This document shows, piece by piece, positions 28,738 through 38,468 of a stretch of DNA of 58,612 nucleotides. Source of the DNA: Pseudomonas syringae pv. cilantro (GTDB taxonomy: Bacteria > Pseudomonadota > Gammaproteobacteria > Pseudomonadales > Pseudomonadaceae); the NCBI RefSeq assembly GCF_001293775.1, contig NZ_LGLN01000077.1, positions 6,127 through 64,738 of the forward strand, given 5' to 3'. The first letter of the stretch is position 1. Every line of letters starts with the position of its first letter. A model generated the notes under the pieces. The model worked only from the letters and a program-made list of their open reading frames with translations, had not been told where the DNA came from and searched no databases. The translations under genes and the position numbers were made by a program.

Positions 28738-29766
28738 ATGAAGATGTTGAAATCCACCCTTGCTGTTGTCACGGCGCTAGCCGCATTCGGTGTGACCGGG
28801 GCTGCCAACGCAGGCGCTACCCTTGATGCTATCCAGAAGAAAGGCTTTGTGCAGTGCGGCGTCAGCGATGGCCTGCCAGGTTTTTCCGTTCCGGACTCCA
28901 CCGGCAAGATCACCGGTATCGACGCTGACGTCTGCCGCGCAGTAGCCGCCGCAGTATTCGGCGACGCCACCAAGGTCAAGTTCAGTCAGTTGAACGCCAA
29001 AGAGCGTTTCACTGCCCTGCAATCGGGCGAGATCGACATCCTTTCGCGTAACACCACCTGGACAAGCTCCCGCGATGCGGGCATGGGCCTGGTCTTCACC
29101 GGCGTGACGTACTACGACGGCATCGGCTTTCTGGTGAACAAGAAGCTGGGCGTCAACAGTGCCAAAGAGCTGGACGGTGCAACCATCTGCATCCAGGCTG
29201 GTACCACCACCGAGCTGAACGTCTCCGACTACTTCCGCTCAAACGGCCTGAAATACACGCCGATCACCTTCGACACCTCCGACGAAAGCGCCAAGTCGCT
29301 GGAAGGCGGTCGTTGCGACGTGCTGACGTCCGACCAGTCGCAGCTCTACGCACAGCGCAGCAAGCTGGCCATGCCGGACGATTACGTCGTTCTGCCGGAA
29401 GTTATCTCCAAAGAGCCGCTGGGCCCTGTCGTGCGTAAAGGCGACGAAGAGTGGTTCTCGATCGTGCGCTGGACCCTGTTCGCCATGCTCAACGCCGAGG
29501 AAGCCAAAATCACTTCCAAGAACGTCGAAGCAGAAGCCAAGGCGACCAAGAACCCTGACGTTGCCCGCATGCTGGGTGCCGACGGTACCTACGGCAAGGA
29601 CTTGAGACTGCCGAAAGACTGGGTCGTGCAGATCGTCAAGCAAGTCGGTAACTACGGCGAAGTGTTCGAACGCAACCTGGGCGAAGGCACCCCGCTGAAA
29701 ATCAAGCGTGGCCAGAACGCTCTGTGGAATGCCGGCGGCATCCAGTACGCACCACCTATTCGTTGA
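28738..29766 (+). CDS. aapJ: General L-amino acid ABC transporter, periplasmic binding protein AapJ
   Basis: 342 aa with a signal peptide (MKMLKSTLAVVTALAAFGVTGAANA). The mature part has the family-3 solute-binding pattern: KGFVQCGVSDGLPGFS, GIDADVCRAVAAAVFGD, RFTALQSGEIDILSRNTTWT. It captures a broad range of L-amino acids. ATG at 28738 follows ATGGAG. First gene of aapJQMP; a stem-loop follows it, as is usual after highly expressed binding-protein genes. Confidence 0.94.
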   Translation: MKMLKSTLAVVTALAAFGVTGAANAGATLDAIQKKGFVQCGVSDGLPGFSVPDSTGKITGIDADVCRAVAAAVFGDATKVKFSQLNAKERFTALQSGEIDILSRNTTWTSSRDAGMGLVFTGVTYYDGIGFLVNKKLGVNSAKELDGATICIQAGTTTELNVSDYFRSNGLKYTPITFDTSDESAKSLEGGRCDVLTSDQSQLYAQRSKLAMPDDYVVLPEVISKEPLGPVVRKGDEEWFSIVRWTLFAMLNAEEAKITSKNVEAEAKATKNPDVARMLGADGTYGKDLRLPKDWVVQIVKQVGNYGEVFERNLGEGTPLKIKRGQNALWNAGGIQYAPPIR

Positions 29767-29776
29767 TTGACCCGGC

Positions 29777-29804
29777 GCCCGACAGGCTTCCCAGCCTGTC
29801 GGGC
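29777..29804 (+). terminator. Intercistronic stem-loop after aapJ
   Basis: GCCCGACAGGC - TTCCCA - GCCTGTCGGGC, 11 perfect pairs, with a T-rich tract beginning GTTGTTCTGTTGG downstream. Probably a partial terminator or mRNA stabiliser that keeps aapJ mRNA in excess over the permease genes. Confidence 0.7.
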
Positions 29805-29836
29805 GTTGTTCTGTTGGATTTTTCCTGGGGCATTTC

Positions 29837-31018
29837 ATGGAAAAGCAAATCGTCGCACCCAAGCAAAAGCTCTCTCTGAGCGATCCGAAAGTGCGCGCGT
29901 GGTTATTTCAGATCATCACTGTCGTGGCGGTGATCGCGTTTGGCTGGTTCATTTTCGACAACACCCAGACCAACCTGCAACACCGTGGTATCACCTCGGG
30001 TTTCGGTTTTCTTGAGAACAGTGCCGGTTTCGGTATTGCTCAGCACCTGATCGACTACAGCGAATCGGACACTTATGCTCGCGTGTTCGTCATCGGTTTG
30101 CTGAACACCTTGCTGGTGTCGGTTATCGGTATTGTCCTGGCGACCTTGCTGGGCTTTGTCATTGGTGTCGCTCGCCTGTCTCCGAACTGGATGATCAGCA
30201 AGCTGGCCACCGTTTATGTCGAGGTCTTCCGCAACATTCCGCCACTGCTGCAAATCCTGTTCTGGTACACCGCCGTATTCCTCACGCTGCCCGGTCCGCG
30301 TCAGGCTCATGGCTATCTGGACATGTTCTTCGTCAGCAGTCGCGGGCTCAACATGCCCCGCGCCCTGCCTGCCGAAGGTGCCTGGGCGTTCCTGATCAGC
30401 ATCGTAATCGCGGTGATCGCGATCGTGATGATGGTGCGCTGGGCCAACAAGCGTTTTGAAGCTACCGGCCAGCCGTTCCACAAGTTCTGGGTCGGTCTGG
30501 CGTTGCTGCTGGTTATTCCCGGCCTGAGCGTGCTGATCTTCGGCAGCCCGGTGCGTTGGGAACTGCCGCAGCTCAAGGGCTTCAACTTCACTGGCGGCTG
30601 GGTGCTGATCCCCGAGTTGATCTCCCTGACGCTGGCGCTGACCATCTACACGGCCGCGTTCATCGCCGAAATCGTGCGCTCCGGCATCAAGTCGGTCAGC
30701 CACGGCCAGACCGAAGCCGCCCGGTCGCTGGGTCTGCGTCCCGGGCCGACGCTGCGCAAGGTCATCATCCCGCAGGCGCTGCGAGTGATCATCCCGCCGT
30801 TGACCAGTCAGTTCCTGAACCTGGCGAAAAACTCGTCGCTGGCAGCAGCCATCGGTTATCCGGAAATGGTTTCCCTGTTCGCCGGTACGGTGCTCAACCA
30901 GACCGGACAGGCCATTGAAGTCATTGCCATCACCATGAGCGTGTACCTGGCGATCAGTATCAGCATTTCCATGCTGATGAACTGGTACAACAAGCGCATT
31001 GCGCTGATCGAGCGGTGA
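29837..31018 (+). CDS. aapQ: General L-amino acid ABC transporter permease AapQ
   Basis: 393-aa inner-membrane permease with several hydrophobic segments. The EAA loop that contacts the ATPase is visible near the C-terminus (HGQTEAARSLGLRPGPTL). The N-terminal part is longer than in simple HisQM-type permeases, as expected for Aap. Followed after 10 bp by aapM. Confidence 0.94.
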   Translation: MEKQIVAPKQKLSLSDPKVRAWLFQIITVVAVIAFGWFIFDNTQTNLQHRGITSGFGFLENSAGFGIAQHLIDYSESDTYARVFVIGLLNTLLVSVIGIVLATLLGFVIGVARLSPNWMISKLATVYVEVFRNIPPLLQILFWYTAVFLTLPGPRQAHGYLDMFFVSSRGLNMPRALPAEGAWAFLISIVIAVIAIVMMVRWANKRFEATGQPFHKFWVGLALLLVIPGLSVLIFGSPVRWELPQLKGFNFTGGWVLIPELISLTLALTIYTAAFIAEIVRSGIKSVSHGQTEAARSLGLRPGPTLRKVIIPQALRVIIPPLTSQFLNLAKNSSLAAAIGYPEMVSLFAGTVLNQTGQAIEVIAITMSVYLAISISISMLMNWYNKRIALIER

Positions 31019-31028
31019 GGAAACGCGC

Positions 31029-32126
31029 ATGACAACCCATACTTTCAAACCTGATATGCCACCACCGGGCAAAGTGTTCGGCCCGGTCGCGTGGATGCGG
31101 CAGAACCTGTTCTCCAGCTGGATCAACACCCTGCTGACCCTGTTCTCGTTGTATCTGATCTACCTGATCGTTCCGCCTATTCTCAGTTGGGCCCTGCTGG
31201 ACGCCAACTGGATCGGCACGACCAAGGCAGACTGCACCAAGGCGGGCGCCTGCTGGGTGTTCATCGAGCAGCGCTTCGGCCAGTTCATGTACGGCTACTT
31301 TCCCAATGAACTGCGCTGGAGGGTCGATCTGACCGCAATTCTGGCGATTGTCGGCGCTGCGCCGCTGTTCATTTCGAAGTTTCCGCGCAAGGCTGTGTAC
31401 GGCATCTGCTTCCTGGTGATCTACCCGATTGTCGCGTTCTACCTGCTGCATGGCGGCGCGTTTGGTCTGACCAACGTACCGACCAGCCAGTGGGGCGGTC
31501 TGATGCTGACCCTGGTGATTGCCACCGTGGGTATCGTCGGTGCCTTGCCGTTGGGTATTCTGCTGGCGCTCGGTCGTCGTTCCAACATGCCCGCCGTGCG
31601 TGTGGTGTGCGTGACGTTCATCGAGTTCTGGCGCGGCGTGCCGTTGATCACTGTGCTGTTCATGTCTTCGGTCATGCTGCCGCTGTTCATGCCGGAAGGG
31701 ATGAACTTCGACAAGCTACTGCGGGCGCTGATCGGCGTCATCCTGTTCCAGTCGGCGTACATTGCCGAAGTGGTGCGCGGTGGTATGCAGGCCATCCCTA
31801 AAGGTCAGTACGAAGCGGCCTCGGCGATGGGCCTGGGCTACTGGCGCAGCATGGGGCTGGTGATTCTGCCGCAGGCGTTGAAGATGGTCATTCCCGGCAT
31901 CGTCAACACCTTTATTGCCTTGTTCAAAGACACCAGTCTGGTGATCATTATCGGCCTGTTCGACTTGCTCAACAGCGTCAAGCAAGCCACCGCCGACCCG
32001 GCCTGGCTGGGTATGGCCACCGAAGGCTACGTCTTCGCGGCCCTGGTGTTCTGGATCTTCTGTTTCGGTATGTCCCGCTATTCCATGCATTTGGAACGTA
32101 AGCTGGACACAGGCCACAAGCGTTAG
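31029..32126 (+). CDS. aapM: General L-amino acid ABC transporter permease AapM
   Basis: 365-aa partner permease with the EAA loop [18 protein letters not shown]. It forms the heterodimeric channel with AapQ. A large loop with Cys residues ([12 protein letters not shown]) lies in the N-terminal third. The aapP gene begins 10 bp downstream. Confidence 0.94.
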   Translation: MTTHTFKPDMPPPGKVFGPVAWMRQNLFSSWINTLLTLFSLYLIYLIVPPILSWALLDANWIGTTKADCTKAGACWVFIEQRFGQFMYGYFPNELRWRVDLTAILAIVGAAPLFISKFPRKAVYGICFLVIYPIVAFYLLHGGAFGLTNVPTSQWGGLMLTLVIATVGIVGALPLGILLALGRRSNMPAVRVVCVTFIEFWRGVPLITVLFMSSVMLPLFMPEGMNFDKLLRALIGVILFQSAYIAEVVRGGMQAIPKGQYEAASAMGLGYWRSMGLVILPQALKMVIPGIVNTFIALFKDTSLVIIIGLFDLLNSVKQATADPAWLGMATEGYVFAALVFWIFCFGMSRYSMHLERKLDTGHKR

Positions 32127-32136
32127 GAGTTTTGTG

Positions 32137-32901
32137 ATGAGTGAAGCTATCAATAAGCCCCTGGGCGCTGAAGGCATGATCCGCATGGAGGGCGTTCATA
32201 AATGGTACGGCCAGTTCCATGTACTCAAGGACATCAACCTGAATGTGCGTCAGGGCGAGCGTATCGTGCTGTGCGGCCCGTCGGGTTCGGGCAAGTCGAC
32301 CACCATCCGCTGCCTCAACCGTCTGGAAGAGCATCAGCAGGGCCGCATCATCGTGGATGGCACCGAACTGACTTCCGACCTGAAGCAGATCGAAACCATC
32401 CGCCGTGAAGTCGGCATGGTGTTTCAGCACTTCAATCTGTTCCCGCACCTGACCATCCTGCAGAACTGCACGCTGGCACCGATGTGGGTCCGCAAGATGC
32501 CGAAGAAGAAGGCTGAAGAAATCGCCATGCACTACCTGGAGCGCGTGCGTATTCCGGAGCAGGCCCACAAGTTTCCGGGTCAGCTTTCCGGTGGTCAGCA
32601 GCAGCGTGTGGCGATTGCCCGCGCCTTGTGCATGAAGCCGAAAATCATGCTGTTCGATGAACCGACTTCGGCGCTCGATCCGGAAATGGTCAAGGAAGTA
32701 CTCGACACCATGGTCGGCCTGGCGGAAGAGGGCATGACCATGCTCTGCGTGACCCACGAGATGGGCTTTGCCCGTACCGTGGCGAACCGGGTGATCTTCA
32801 TGGACAAGGGCGAAATCGTCGAACAGGCTGCGCCTAACGACTTCTTCGATAATCCGCAGAGCGACCGTACCAAGCTGTTCCTCAGCCAGATCATTCACTG
32901 A
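32137..32901 (+). CDS. aapP: General L-amino acid ABC transporter ATPase AapP
   Basis: 254 aa. Walker [10 protein letters not shown], signature LSGGQQQR, Walker [12 protein letters not shown], and the switch His in THEMGF are intact. The ATG at 32137 has AGGAG at a spacing of 7; a GTG one codon earlier is less well placed. Ends the aap operon and is followed by a terminator. Confidence 0.96.
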   Translation: MSEAINKPLGAEGMIRMEGVHKWYGQFHVLKDINLNVRQGERIVLCGPSGSGKSTTIRCLNRLEEHQQGRIIVDGTELTSDLKQIETIRREVGMVFQHFNLFPHLTILQNCTLAPMWVRKMPKKKAEEIAMHYLERVRIPEQAHKFPGQLSGGQQQRVAIARALCMKPKIMLFDEPTSALDPEMVKEVLDTMVGLAEEGMTMLCVTHEMGFARTVANRVIFMDKGEIVEQAAPNDFFDNPQSDRTKLFLSQIIH

Positions 32902-32923
32902 GTCGGTAGCTGCTGCACAGAAG

Positions 32924-32948
32924 ACCGGGTCCTGCGCCCGGTTTTTTT
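32924..32948 (+). terminator. Terminator of the aap operon
   Basis: ACCGGG - TCCTGCG - CCCGGT followed by TTTTTT. Confidence 0.88.
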
Positions 32949-33054
32949 ATGGCCGCTTTTTGCCGTCCTTCCTGTATGCAATTTCAGCTGAACCTTGTAT
33001 TCAAGATGATTCTCCAACAGGATACCGCCCCCCTGAAACGGGTCGACATACCTG

Positions 33055-34299
33055 ATGACCGAGAAACCGATGACTGCCAAGGCCCCACTCAGCCCCCAAC
33101 CGACTGCTGCTCAACCCAATCCTGTTCTGCAAAGCCCCTGGCTTTTGCTGCTGGGCCTGGTGCTGGTCGCGCTCAATCTGCGTCCCGCATTGTCCAGCAT
33201 TGCGCCGCTGCTCAACGATGTGTCGAAAAGCCTTGGCATGTCGGCTGCCGAAGCCGGTCTGCTGACCACCTTGCCGGTATTGTGTCTGGGTCTGTTCGCG
33301 CCACTGGCACCGATTCTGGCTCGCCGTTTCGGCAGCGAACGTGTGGTGCTGATGGTGTTGCTGACGCTGGCGGCAGGCCTGGCGCTGCGCAGCCTGTTTG
33401 GCGAAGTCGGGCTGTTTGGCGGCAGCCTGCTGGCGGGCGCGAGCATTGGCGTGATCGGCGTATTGCTGCCGGGCATCGTCAAACGCGACTTTCCGCAAAA
33501 GGCCGGTGCCATGACCGGTGTCTACACCATGGCATTGTGTCTGGGGGCTGCCATTGCCGCCGGGTCGACGGTACCGCTGAGTCATTACTTCGATGGAAGC
33601 TGGCAGATTGGCCTGGGGTTCTGGCTGATTCCGGCACTGATCGCGGCGCTGTTCTGGTTCCCGCAGACGCGTACAGTGCATGGCACGCATCGCGACGTCT
33701 ATCGCGTGCGCGGCCTGCTGCGTGATCCGCTGGCCTGGCAGGTGACGCTGTACATGGGCCTGCAATCGTCGCTGTCGTATATCGTTTTTGGCTGGTTGCC
33801 ATCAATCCTCATTGGTCGCGGCATGACGCCGACCGAGGCCGGTCTGTTGCTGTCCGGTTCGATCATCGCGCAGGTCGTCAGCTCATTGGCCGTGCCGTAT
33901 CTGGCCACACGCGGCAAGGATCAGCGCTTGGCGATCATGCTGGTCATGTCGCTGACACTGATCGGCCTGTTCGGCTGCCTTTATGCACCACTGGGAGGGC
34001 TGTGGGGCTGGGCGATTCTGCTGGGGATCGGGCAGGGCGGCACCTTCAGCCTGGCGCTGGCCCTGATCGTGCTGCGCTCGCGGGATTCCCACGTGGCAGC
34101 CAACCTGTCGAGCATGGCGCAGGGTTTCGGTTACACCATTGCCTCGACCGGTCCGTTTGCGGTCGGCGTGGTCCACGACATGACCGGCAGCTGGAACGCG
34201 ATTGGCTGGATCTTCGCTGTACTGGGCTTGGGCGCGATGATCGCCGGCCTGTGTGCGGGGCGGGCACTGCATGTGCAAGTGAGCAGCGAGAAGGTCTGA
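33055..34299 (+). CDS. MFS transporter, CynX/NimT-like
   Basis: 414 aa with about 12 hydrophobic segments. The N-terminal LVLVALNLRPALSSIAPLL and LLTTLPVLCLGLFAPLAP are characteristic of the cyanate/nitroimidazole (CynX/NimT) group of the major facilitator superfamily. The substrate cannot be told from sequence. Two in-frame ATGs (33055, 33070) are possible; neither has a strong ribosome site. Confidence 0.85.
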   Translation: MTEKPMTAKAPLSPQPTAAQPNPVLQSPWLLLLGLVLVALNLRPALSSIAPLLNDVSKSLGMSAAEAGLLTTLPVLCLGLFAPLAPILARRFGSERVVLMVLLTLAAGLALRSLFGEVGLFGGSLLAGASIGVIGVLLPGIVKRDFPQKAGAMTGVYTMALCLGAAIAAGSTVPLSHYFDGSWQIGLGFWLIPALIAALFWFPQTRTVHGTHRDVYRVRGLLRDPLAWQVTLYMGLQSSLSYIVFGWLPSILIGRGMTPTEAGLLLSGSIIAQVVSSLAVPYLATRGKDQRLAIMLVMSLTLIGLFGCLYAPLGGLWGWAILLGIGQGGTFSLALALIVLRSRDSHVAANLSSMAQGFGYTIASTGPFAVGVVHDMTGSWNAIGWIFAVLGLGAMIAGLCAGRALHVQVSSEKV

Positions 34300-34372
34300 G
34301 GCCATCAAACCCTCGCCATTTTCTGCTGCGCCGCTTATCGTGCACGCATCTTTCGCCAAGGGATTTGCACGC

Positions 34373-34864
34373 ATGGGCTACGAAGAACAAAGTCAGGCCA
34401 ACAGTGCGCTGATCACCCGCTTCTATGAGGCATTCGCGCAGCTGGATGCCGAGGCGATGATCGCCTGTTACACCGACGACGTGGTGTTCAGCGATCCTGC
34501 ATTTGGTGAACTGCGCGGGCCTCAGGTGGGCGACATGTGGCGAATGCTGACATCGAAGGCGAAGAACTTTTCGGTGGTCTTCGATCAGGTGCGCGCCGAT
34601 GATCGGACGGGCAGCGCGCACTGGGTGGCGACTTATCTGTTCAGTCAGACCGGGCGCACGGTGGAGAACGACATTCAGGCCCGCTTCGTGTTTCGCGATG
34701 GCAAGATCTGCGAGCACCGCGATCAGTTCGATATGTGGCGCTGGTCGCGACAGGCGCTGGGTGCAAAAGGCCTGTTGCTTGGCTGGACACCGCTGGTGCG
34801 CAACGCCGTTCGTGCGCAGGCGCTCAAAGGTCTGAACGCCTTTACCGAGAACCGCCGTGCCTGA
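34373..34864 (+). CDS. NTF2-like / SnoaL-like fold protein
   Basis: 163-aa small soluble protein. [38 protein letters not shown] is the usual opening of NTF2-like (SnoaL/ketosteroid-isomerase fold) proteins. The ATG at 34373 follows AAGGGA. Function unknown. It overlaps the next gene by 8 bp. Confidence 0.85.
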   Translation: MGYEEQSQANSALITRFYEAFAQLDAEAMIACYTDDVVFSDPAFGELRGPQVGDMWRMLTSKAKNFSVVFDQVRADDRTGSAHWVATYLFSQTGRTVENDIQARFVFRDGKICEHRDQFDMWRWSRQALGAKGLLLGWTPLVRNAVRAQALKGLNAFTENRRA

Positions 34865-35198
34865 CGTGCAAGTCTCAGTCGCAGCCCCTGCTGTGGAATC
34901 GGCCGTTGGCAAGCCTTGGTACGTTTATCTGGTGCGCGCCGCCAACGGCTCGTTGTACTGCGGCATCAGTGATGATCCGCAGCGACGATTTGCCGCGCAT
35001 CAGAGCGGCAAGGGCGCGCGCTTTTTCTGTTCCAGCCCGGCGATGGCGCTGGTTTACATCGAACAGTGGCCCAGCAAGGGAGAAGCGTTGCGTCACGAGC
35101 GACTGATCAAAAAGCTGAGGAAAAGCGCCAAGGAAGCGCTGGCAGCCAGTTATGCCACATCGCCGATTCATCAGCGTGATGCCGCATCATCCGGTTGA
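34857..35198 (+). CDS. GIY-YIG superfamily protein (UPF0213/YhbQ-like)
   Basis: 113 aa with a single GIY-YIG-type nuclease domain: [34 protein letters not shown], where the first Tyr pair is YVY..YCG. Short stand-alone members of this family have unclear roles, with DNA-damage links proposed for YhbQ. GTG start at 34857 within the end of the NTF2-like gene. Confidence 0.88.
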   Translation: MPDVQVSVAAPAVESAVGKPWYVYLVRAANGSLYCGISDDPQRRFAAHQSGKGARFFCSSPAMALVYIEQWPSKGEALRHERLIKKLRKSAKEALAASYATSPIHQRDAASSG

Positions 35199-35262
35199 GC
35201 CTGTGGGCGGGCAGGGTGCAGGAGGTTAAGCTGTCAGCTTCTCATGTGCGCAGAGGCTGAAC

Positions 35263-36195
35263 ATGTCCGAACTGATTCTTCACCATTACCCCACGTCGCT
35301 GTTTGCCGAAAAAGCCCGGCTGATGCTGGGTTTCAAAGGCCTCGCATGGCGTTCGGTGACCATCCCTTCGATCATGCCCAAGCCTGACCTGACAGCATTG
35401 ACCGGTGGCTATCGCAGAACACCCGTGTTGCAGGCCGGTGCGGATATCTACTGTGACACGGCCCTGATGGCGCGGCGACTCGAGCAGGAAAAAGCCTCGC
35501 CGGCGTTCTTCCCGCAAGGTCAGGAGTTTGCAGTGGCCGGCCTGGCGGCGTGGGCCGACTCGGTGTTGTTCCTGCATGCCGTGAGCCTGGTGTTTCAGCC
35601 TGAATCAATGGTTGTGCGTTTCGCCAAAGTGCCGCCAGACGCCGCCAAGGCATTTATCGCCGACCGTTCGACGCTGTTCAACGGTGGCACGGCGTCCCGC
35701 CCGCCTGTCGAGCAGGTCAAGCATCAATGGCCGACACTCATGTCACGGCTGGAATTGCAGCTGTCGCATGGCGGCGAATTCCTGTTTGGCGCGCCTTCCA
35801 TCGCCGACTTCTCGGTCGCCCACACGCTGTGGTTTCTCAAGCAAACGCCGGTGACTGCGTCCTTTGTCGATGATTATCCAAGTGTTCGCGCCTGGCTGGA
35901 TCGCGTACTGGGCTTTGGCCACGGCACCTTCAGCGACCTGAGTTCGGCCGATGCCATTGAAATCGCCAGCAACGCCACGCCTGCGCCGCTGCCCGATGAA
36001 ACCCTGGTTGACCCGAACGGTTTCAAGGCAGGCGATAGCGTCGCTATTGCGGCGGTCGACTATGGCGTCGAAGCGGTTGAAGGCGAGCTGGTGTTTACCG
36101 GGCGCGAAGAGCTGATCCTGCGTCGCGAGGACGATCGCGCCGGTGTGGTACATGTGCACTTTCCGCGACTGGGGTTTCGGGTGGAGAAACGCTGA
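35263..36195 (+). CDS. Glutathione S-transferase family protein
   Basis: 310 aa. The N-terminal thioredoxin-fold domain (HHYPTSLFAEKARLMLGFKGL) is followed by an all-helical domain with FGAPSIADFSVAHTLWFL. A C-terminal beta-rich extension of about 80 residues (DPNGFKAGDSVAIAAVDYG..HVHFPRLGFRV) is not part of a normal GST. Its substrate is unknown; glutathione binding is likely by fold. Confidence 0.85.
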   Translation: MSELILHHYPTSLFAEKARLMLGFKGLAWRSVTIPSIMPKPDLTALTGGYRRTPVLQAGADIYCDTALMARRLEQEKASPAFFPQGQEFAVAGLAAWADSVLFLHAVSLVFQPESMVVRFAKVPPDAAKAFIADRSTLFNGGTASRPPVEQVKHQWPTLMSRLELQLSHGGEFLFGAPSIADFSVAHTLWFLKQTPVTASFVDDYPSVRAWLDRVLGFGHGTFSDLSSADAIEIASNATPAPLPDETLVDPNGFKAGDSVAIAAVDYGVEAVEGELVFTGREELILRREDDRAGVVHVHFPRLGFRVEKR

Positions 36196-36295
36196 AGTTA
36201 CAGGGCTCAGCTGGAAAGTTCGCTGCACCCTGTGGGCGTGAGCTTGCTCGTGAAAGCACCTTGTCTGGCTTCGGCAAACGGCAGGCCAAGAGCCC

Positions 36296-36646
36296 TTACT
36301 TCAAAGCCGCCAATATCTCATCCGGGGCGAAACCCCGGATCAGGGTGCCGTTGACGTCGATCATCGGGATGCCTCTGCCTCCCAGCGCTTCATAGGCCTT
36401 GCGGCCTTCCTCGGATTTTTCGATGTCGAATTCCTGATACGCAATCCCTTTGCTGTCCAGAAAACGCCGGGTCTGTTTGCAGTAGCCGCACCAGTCGGTG
36501 GCGTACAGCACAACGTTTGCCTGGCTGTAACGCTGCGCGACCTCCGCTGGCGGAGGATTGACGAAGTTCTCGATCCGGCCCCAGTTCTGATAAACGACCA
36601 CCACCAGCATGATCAGGGCAAACTTCTTGAGGGTGCGTATCAGCAT
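36296..36646 (-). CDS. Membrane-anchored glutaredoxin family protein
   Basis: 116 aa. An N-terminal hydrophobic anchor (residues 8-20, FALIMLVVVVYQN) precedes a glutaredoxin domain with the redox motif WCGYC, then RGIPMIDVNG. Five bp downstream of yejK on the same strand, so co-transcribed. The anchor suggests a periplasm-facing or membrane-tethered thiol-disulfide role. Confidence 0.87.
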   Translation of the reverse strand: MLIRTLKKFALIMLVVVVYQNWGRIENFVNPPPAEVAQRYSQANVVLYATDWCGYCKQTRRFLDSKGIAYQEFDIEKSEEGRKAYEALGGRGIPMIDVNGTLIRGFAPDEILAALK

Positions 36647-36651
36647 ACGGA

Positions 36652-37653
36652 TTACCGGCGCTTCAACTGATCGGTCAGTTGAGTGGGCAGCCCCTTGATG
36701 ATCAAGGTGCCTGCGGTTTCGTCGTACTCGATCTTGTCGCCCAGCAGGTGAGCTTCGAAGCTGATCGACAGGCCTTCCGCGCGGCCCGTAAAGCGGCGGA
36801 ACTGGTTGAGGGTGCGTTTATCCGCCGGAATCTCGGGTGACAGGCCGTAGTCCTTGTTGCGGATGTGATCGTAGAACGCCCGTGGACGCTCTTCGTCGAT
36901 CAGCACGGACAGCTCTTCAAGGCCCATCGGCTCGCCCATCTTGCTCTGGCTGCTGGCGTAGTCGACCAGCGTCTTGGTCTTTTCGCGCGCCGACTCTTCC
37001 GGCAGGTCTTCGCTTTCGACGAAATCGCTGAAGGCCTTCAGCAGGGTGCGGGTTTCGCCCGGACCGTCCACGCCTTCCTGGCAGCCGATGAAGTCGCGGA
37101 AGTATTCGGAGACCTTCTTGCCGTTCTTGCCTTTGATGAACGAGATGTACTGTTTGGACTGCTTGTTGTTCTGCCACTCGGAAATATTGATGCGCGCGGC
37201 AAGGTGCAACTGGCCCAGATCAAGGTGCCGGGACGGGGTCACGTCCAGCTCGGCATTCACGGCCACGCCTTCACTGTGGTGCAGCAGGGCGATGGCCAGG
37301 TAGTCGGTCATGCCTTGCTGGTAATGGGCGAACAGCACGTGGCCACCGACTGACAGATTGGACTCCTCCATGAGCTTTTGCAGGTGTTCGACTGCCACCC
37401 TCGAGAACGCGGTGAAGTCGCTGCCGCCGTCGATATATTCCTTCAGCCAGCCGCTGAAAGGGTGCGCGCCGGACTCGGGATGGAACAGGCCCCATGCCTT
37501 GCCCTGTTTGGCGTTATAACTTTCATTGAGGTCCGCCAGCATGTTCTCGATGGCCTGGGACTCGGCGAGTTCGGAGTCGCGGGCATGGAGAACAGCGGGC
37601 GTACCGTCAGGTTTTTTCTCGATCAGGTGGACGATGCAATGGCGGATCGGCAT
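36652..37653 (-). CDS. yejK: Nucleoid-associated protein YejK (NdpA family)
   Basis: 333 aa, usual length. It starts [17 protein letters not shown] at ATG 37653, with GAGAAG upstream. A longer in-frame version adds 83 residues that look random. The family binds DNA and is found in the spermidine nucleoids of E. coli; its exact role is poorly known. It heads an operon with the glutaredoxin. Confidence 0.93.
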   Translation of the reverse strand: MPIRHCIVHLIEKKPDGTPAVLHARDSELAESQAIENMLADLNESYNAKQGKAWGLFHPESGAHPFSGWLKEYIDGGSDFTAFSRVAVEHLQKLMEESNLSVGGHVLFAHYQQGMTDYLAIALLHHSEGVAVNAELDVTPSRHLDLGQLHLAARINISEWQNNKQSKQYISFIKGKNGKKVSEYFRDFIGCQEGVDGPGETRTLLKAFSDFVESEDLPEESAREKTKTLVDYASSQSKMGEPMGLEELSVLIDEERPRAFYDHIRNKDYGLSPEIPADKRTLNQFRRFTGRAEGLSISFEAHLLGDKIEYDETAGTLIIKGLPTQLTDQLKRR

Positions 37654-38046
37654 GGGCTTCTCGGCTGAAAAAAGTGAAGAGCGTGCAGCTCGTTGCAATG
37701 CGCCCAGTGTAACGCACGCATGTGCCTGCGGGCCTTGATGCAGCTGGTTTTCACGATTGAATGGCACTGGCTGAGCATTTTTTGTGCAATTGCCATCAAA
37801 ACCTGACCAAAAGGATAGGTAGAAGCGGATATTTGCCCGGCTCTGTGCTAGTTTTGCGCGGTCTTGCGCACTTAGCGCGTCAAGCATGCAGATTGTGCAC
37901 ACGTAGGCCGAACCATTACCCGGTTTCAGTATCTACACTTTCGCGATTAATCGTGACTGTTAGCGGGTGGCAAGGTTCTTTGCCTGGCTACCGGCCGATG
38001 TTGCGCTCTGCAATCCAAATGAATTTGATCTGGAAGGAACACCACC
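37654..38046. other. Divergent intergenic region yejK / HU gene
   Basis: A 393-bp promoter-containing gap. Visible items are a 10-bp palindrome CGATTAATCG (37944-37953), a GGCAA..TTGCC hairpin near 37969-37984, and the HU ribosome site GGAAGGAA. I see no supported gene. AT-rich stretches at 37770-37800 may hold a promoter, but I cannot place one. Confidence 0.4.
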
Positions 38047-38328
38047 ATGGCTCTGACGAAAGACCAATTGGTTGCCGGTATTGCAGAAGCTATCGATGCG
38101 CCAAAAACCACCGCGCGTAAGGCTCTTGAGCAATTGGGACAGATCGTTGCCGACCAACTCGAAAGCGGTGCAGAAATCACTCTACCGGGCATCGGCAAAC
38201 TGAAAGTTGCAGAGCGTCCAGCACGCACTGGCCGCAACCCTTCGACTGGTGCCGCCATCGAAATCGCTGCCAAGAAAGTTATCAAGTTCGTCCCGGCCAA
38301 AGTGCTGAACGACTCGATCAACAAGTAA
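38047..38328 (+). CDS. HU family DNA-binding protein
   Basis: 93-aa histone-like protein. It starts MALTKDQLVAGIAEAID and contains the DNA-arm region PARTGRNPSTGAAIEIAAKKVIKF. It bends and compacts DNA as a dimer. Pseudomonas has several HU paralogues, and I cannot tell which this is. A terminator follows. Confidence 0.95.
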   Translation: MALTKDQLVAGIAEAIDAPKTTARKALEQLGQIVADQLESGAEITLPGIGKLKVAERPARTGRNPSTGAAIEIAAKKVIKFVPAKVLNDSINK

Positions 38329-38346
38329 GCATCCGCTTGCTGTAGA

Positions 38347-38381
38347 AAGCCGTGCACCGGATAACCGGGCGCGGCTTTTTT
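38347..38381 (+). terminator. Terminator after HU gene
   Basis: AAGCCGTGCACCGG - ATAA - CCGGGCGCGGCTTTTTT, a long stem with one mismatch and a T run. Confidence 0.85.
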
Positions 38382-38468
38382 GTGGGCGGTTGATTAGGCA
38401 ATTCTTCAGGGCGGACGCAGAGCGTCGCACGACAGTCGGGATGGGCTTGGGCACGAGAGTCCACTCGG

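Noticed and set aside
37966..37985. Possible sigma-54 promoter before the HU gene (TGGCAAGGTTCTTTGC)
   Set aside because: The GG to GC spacing is 11, not 10.
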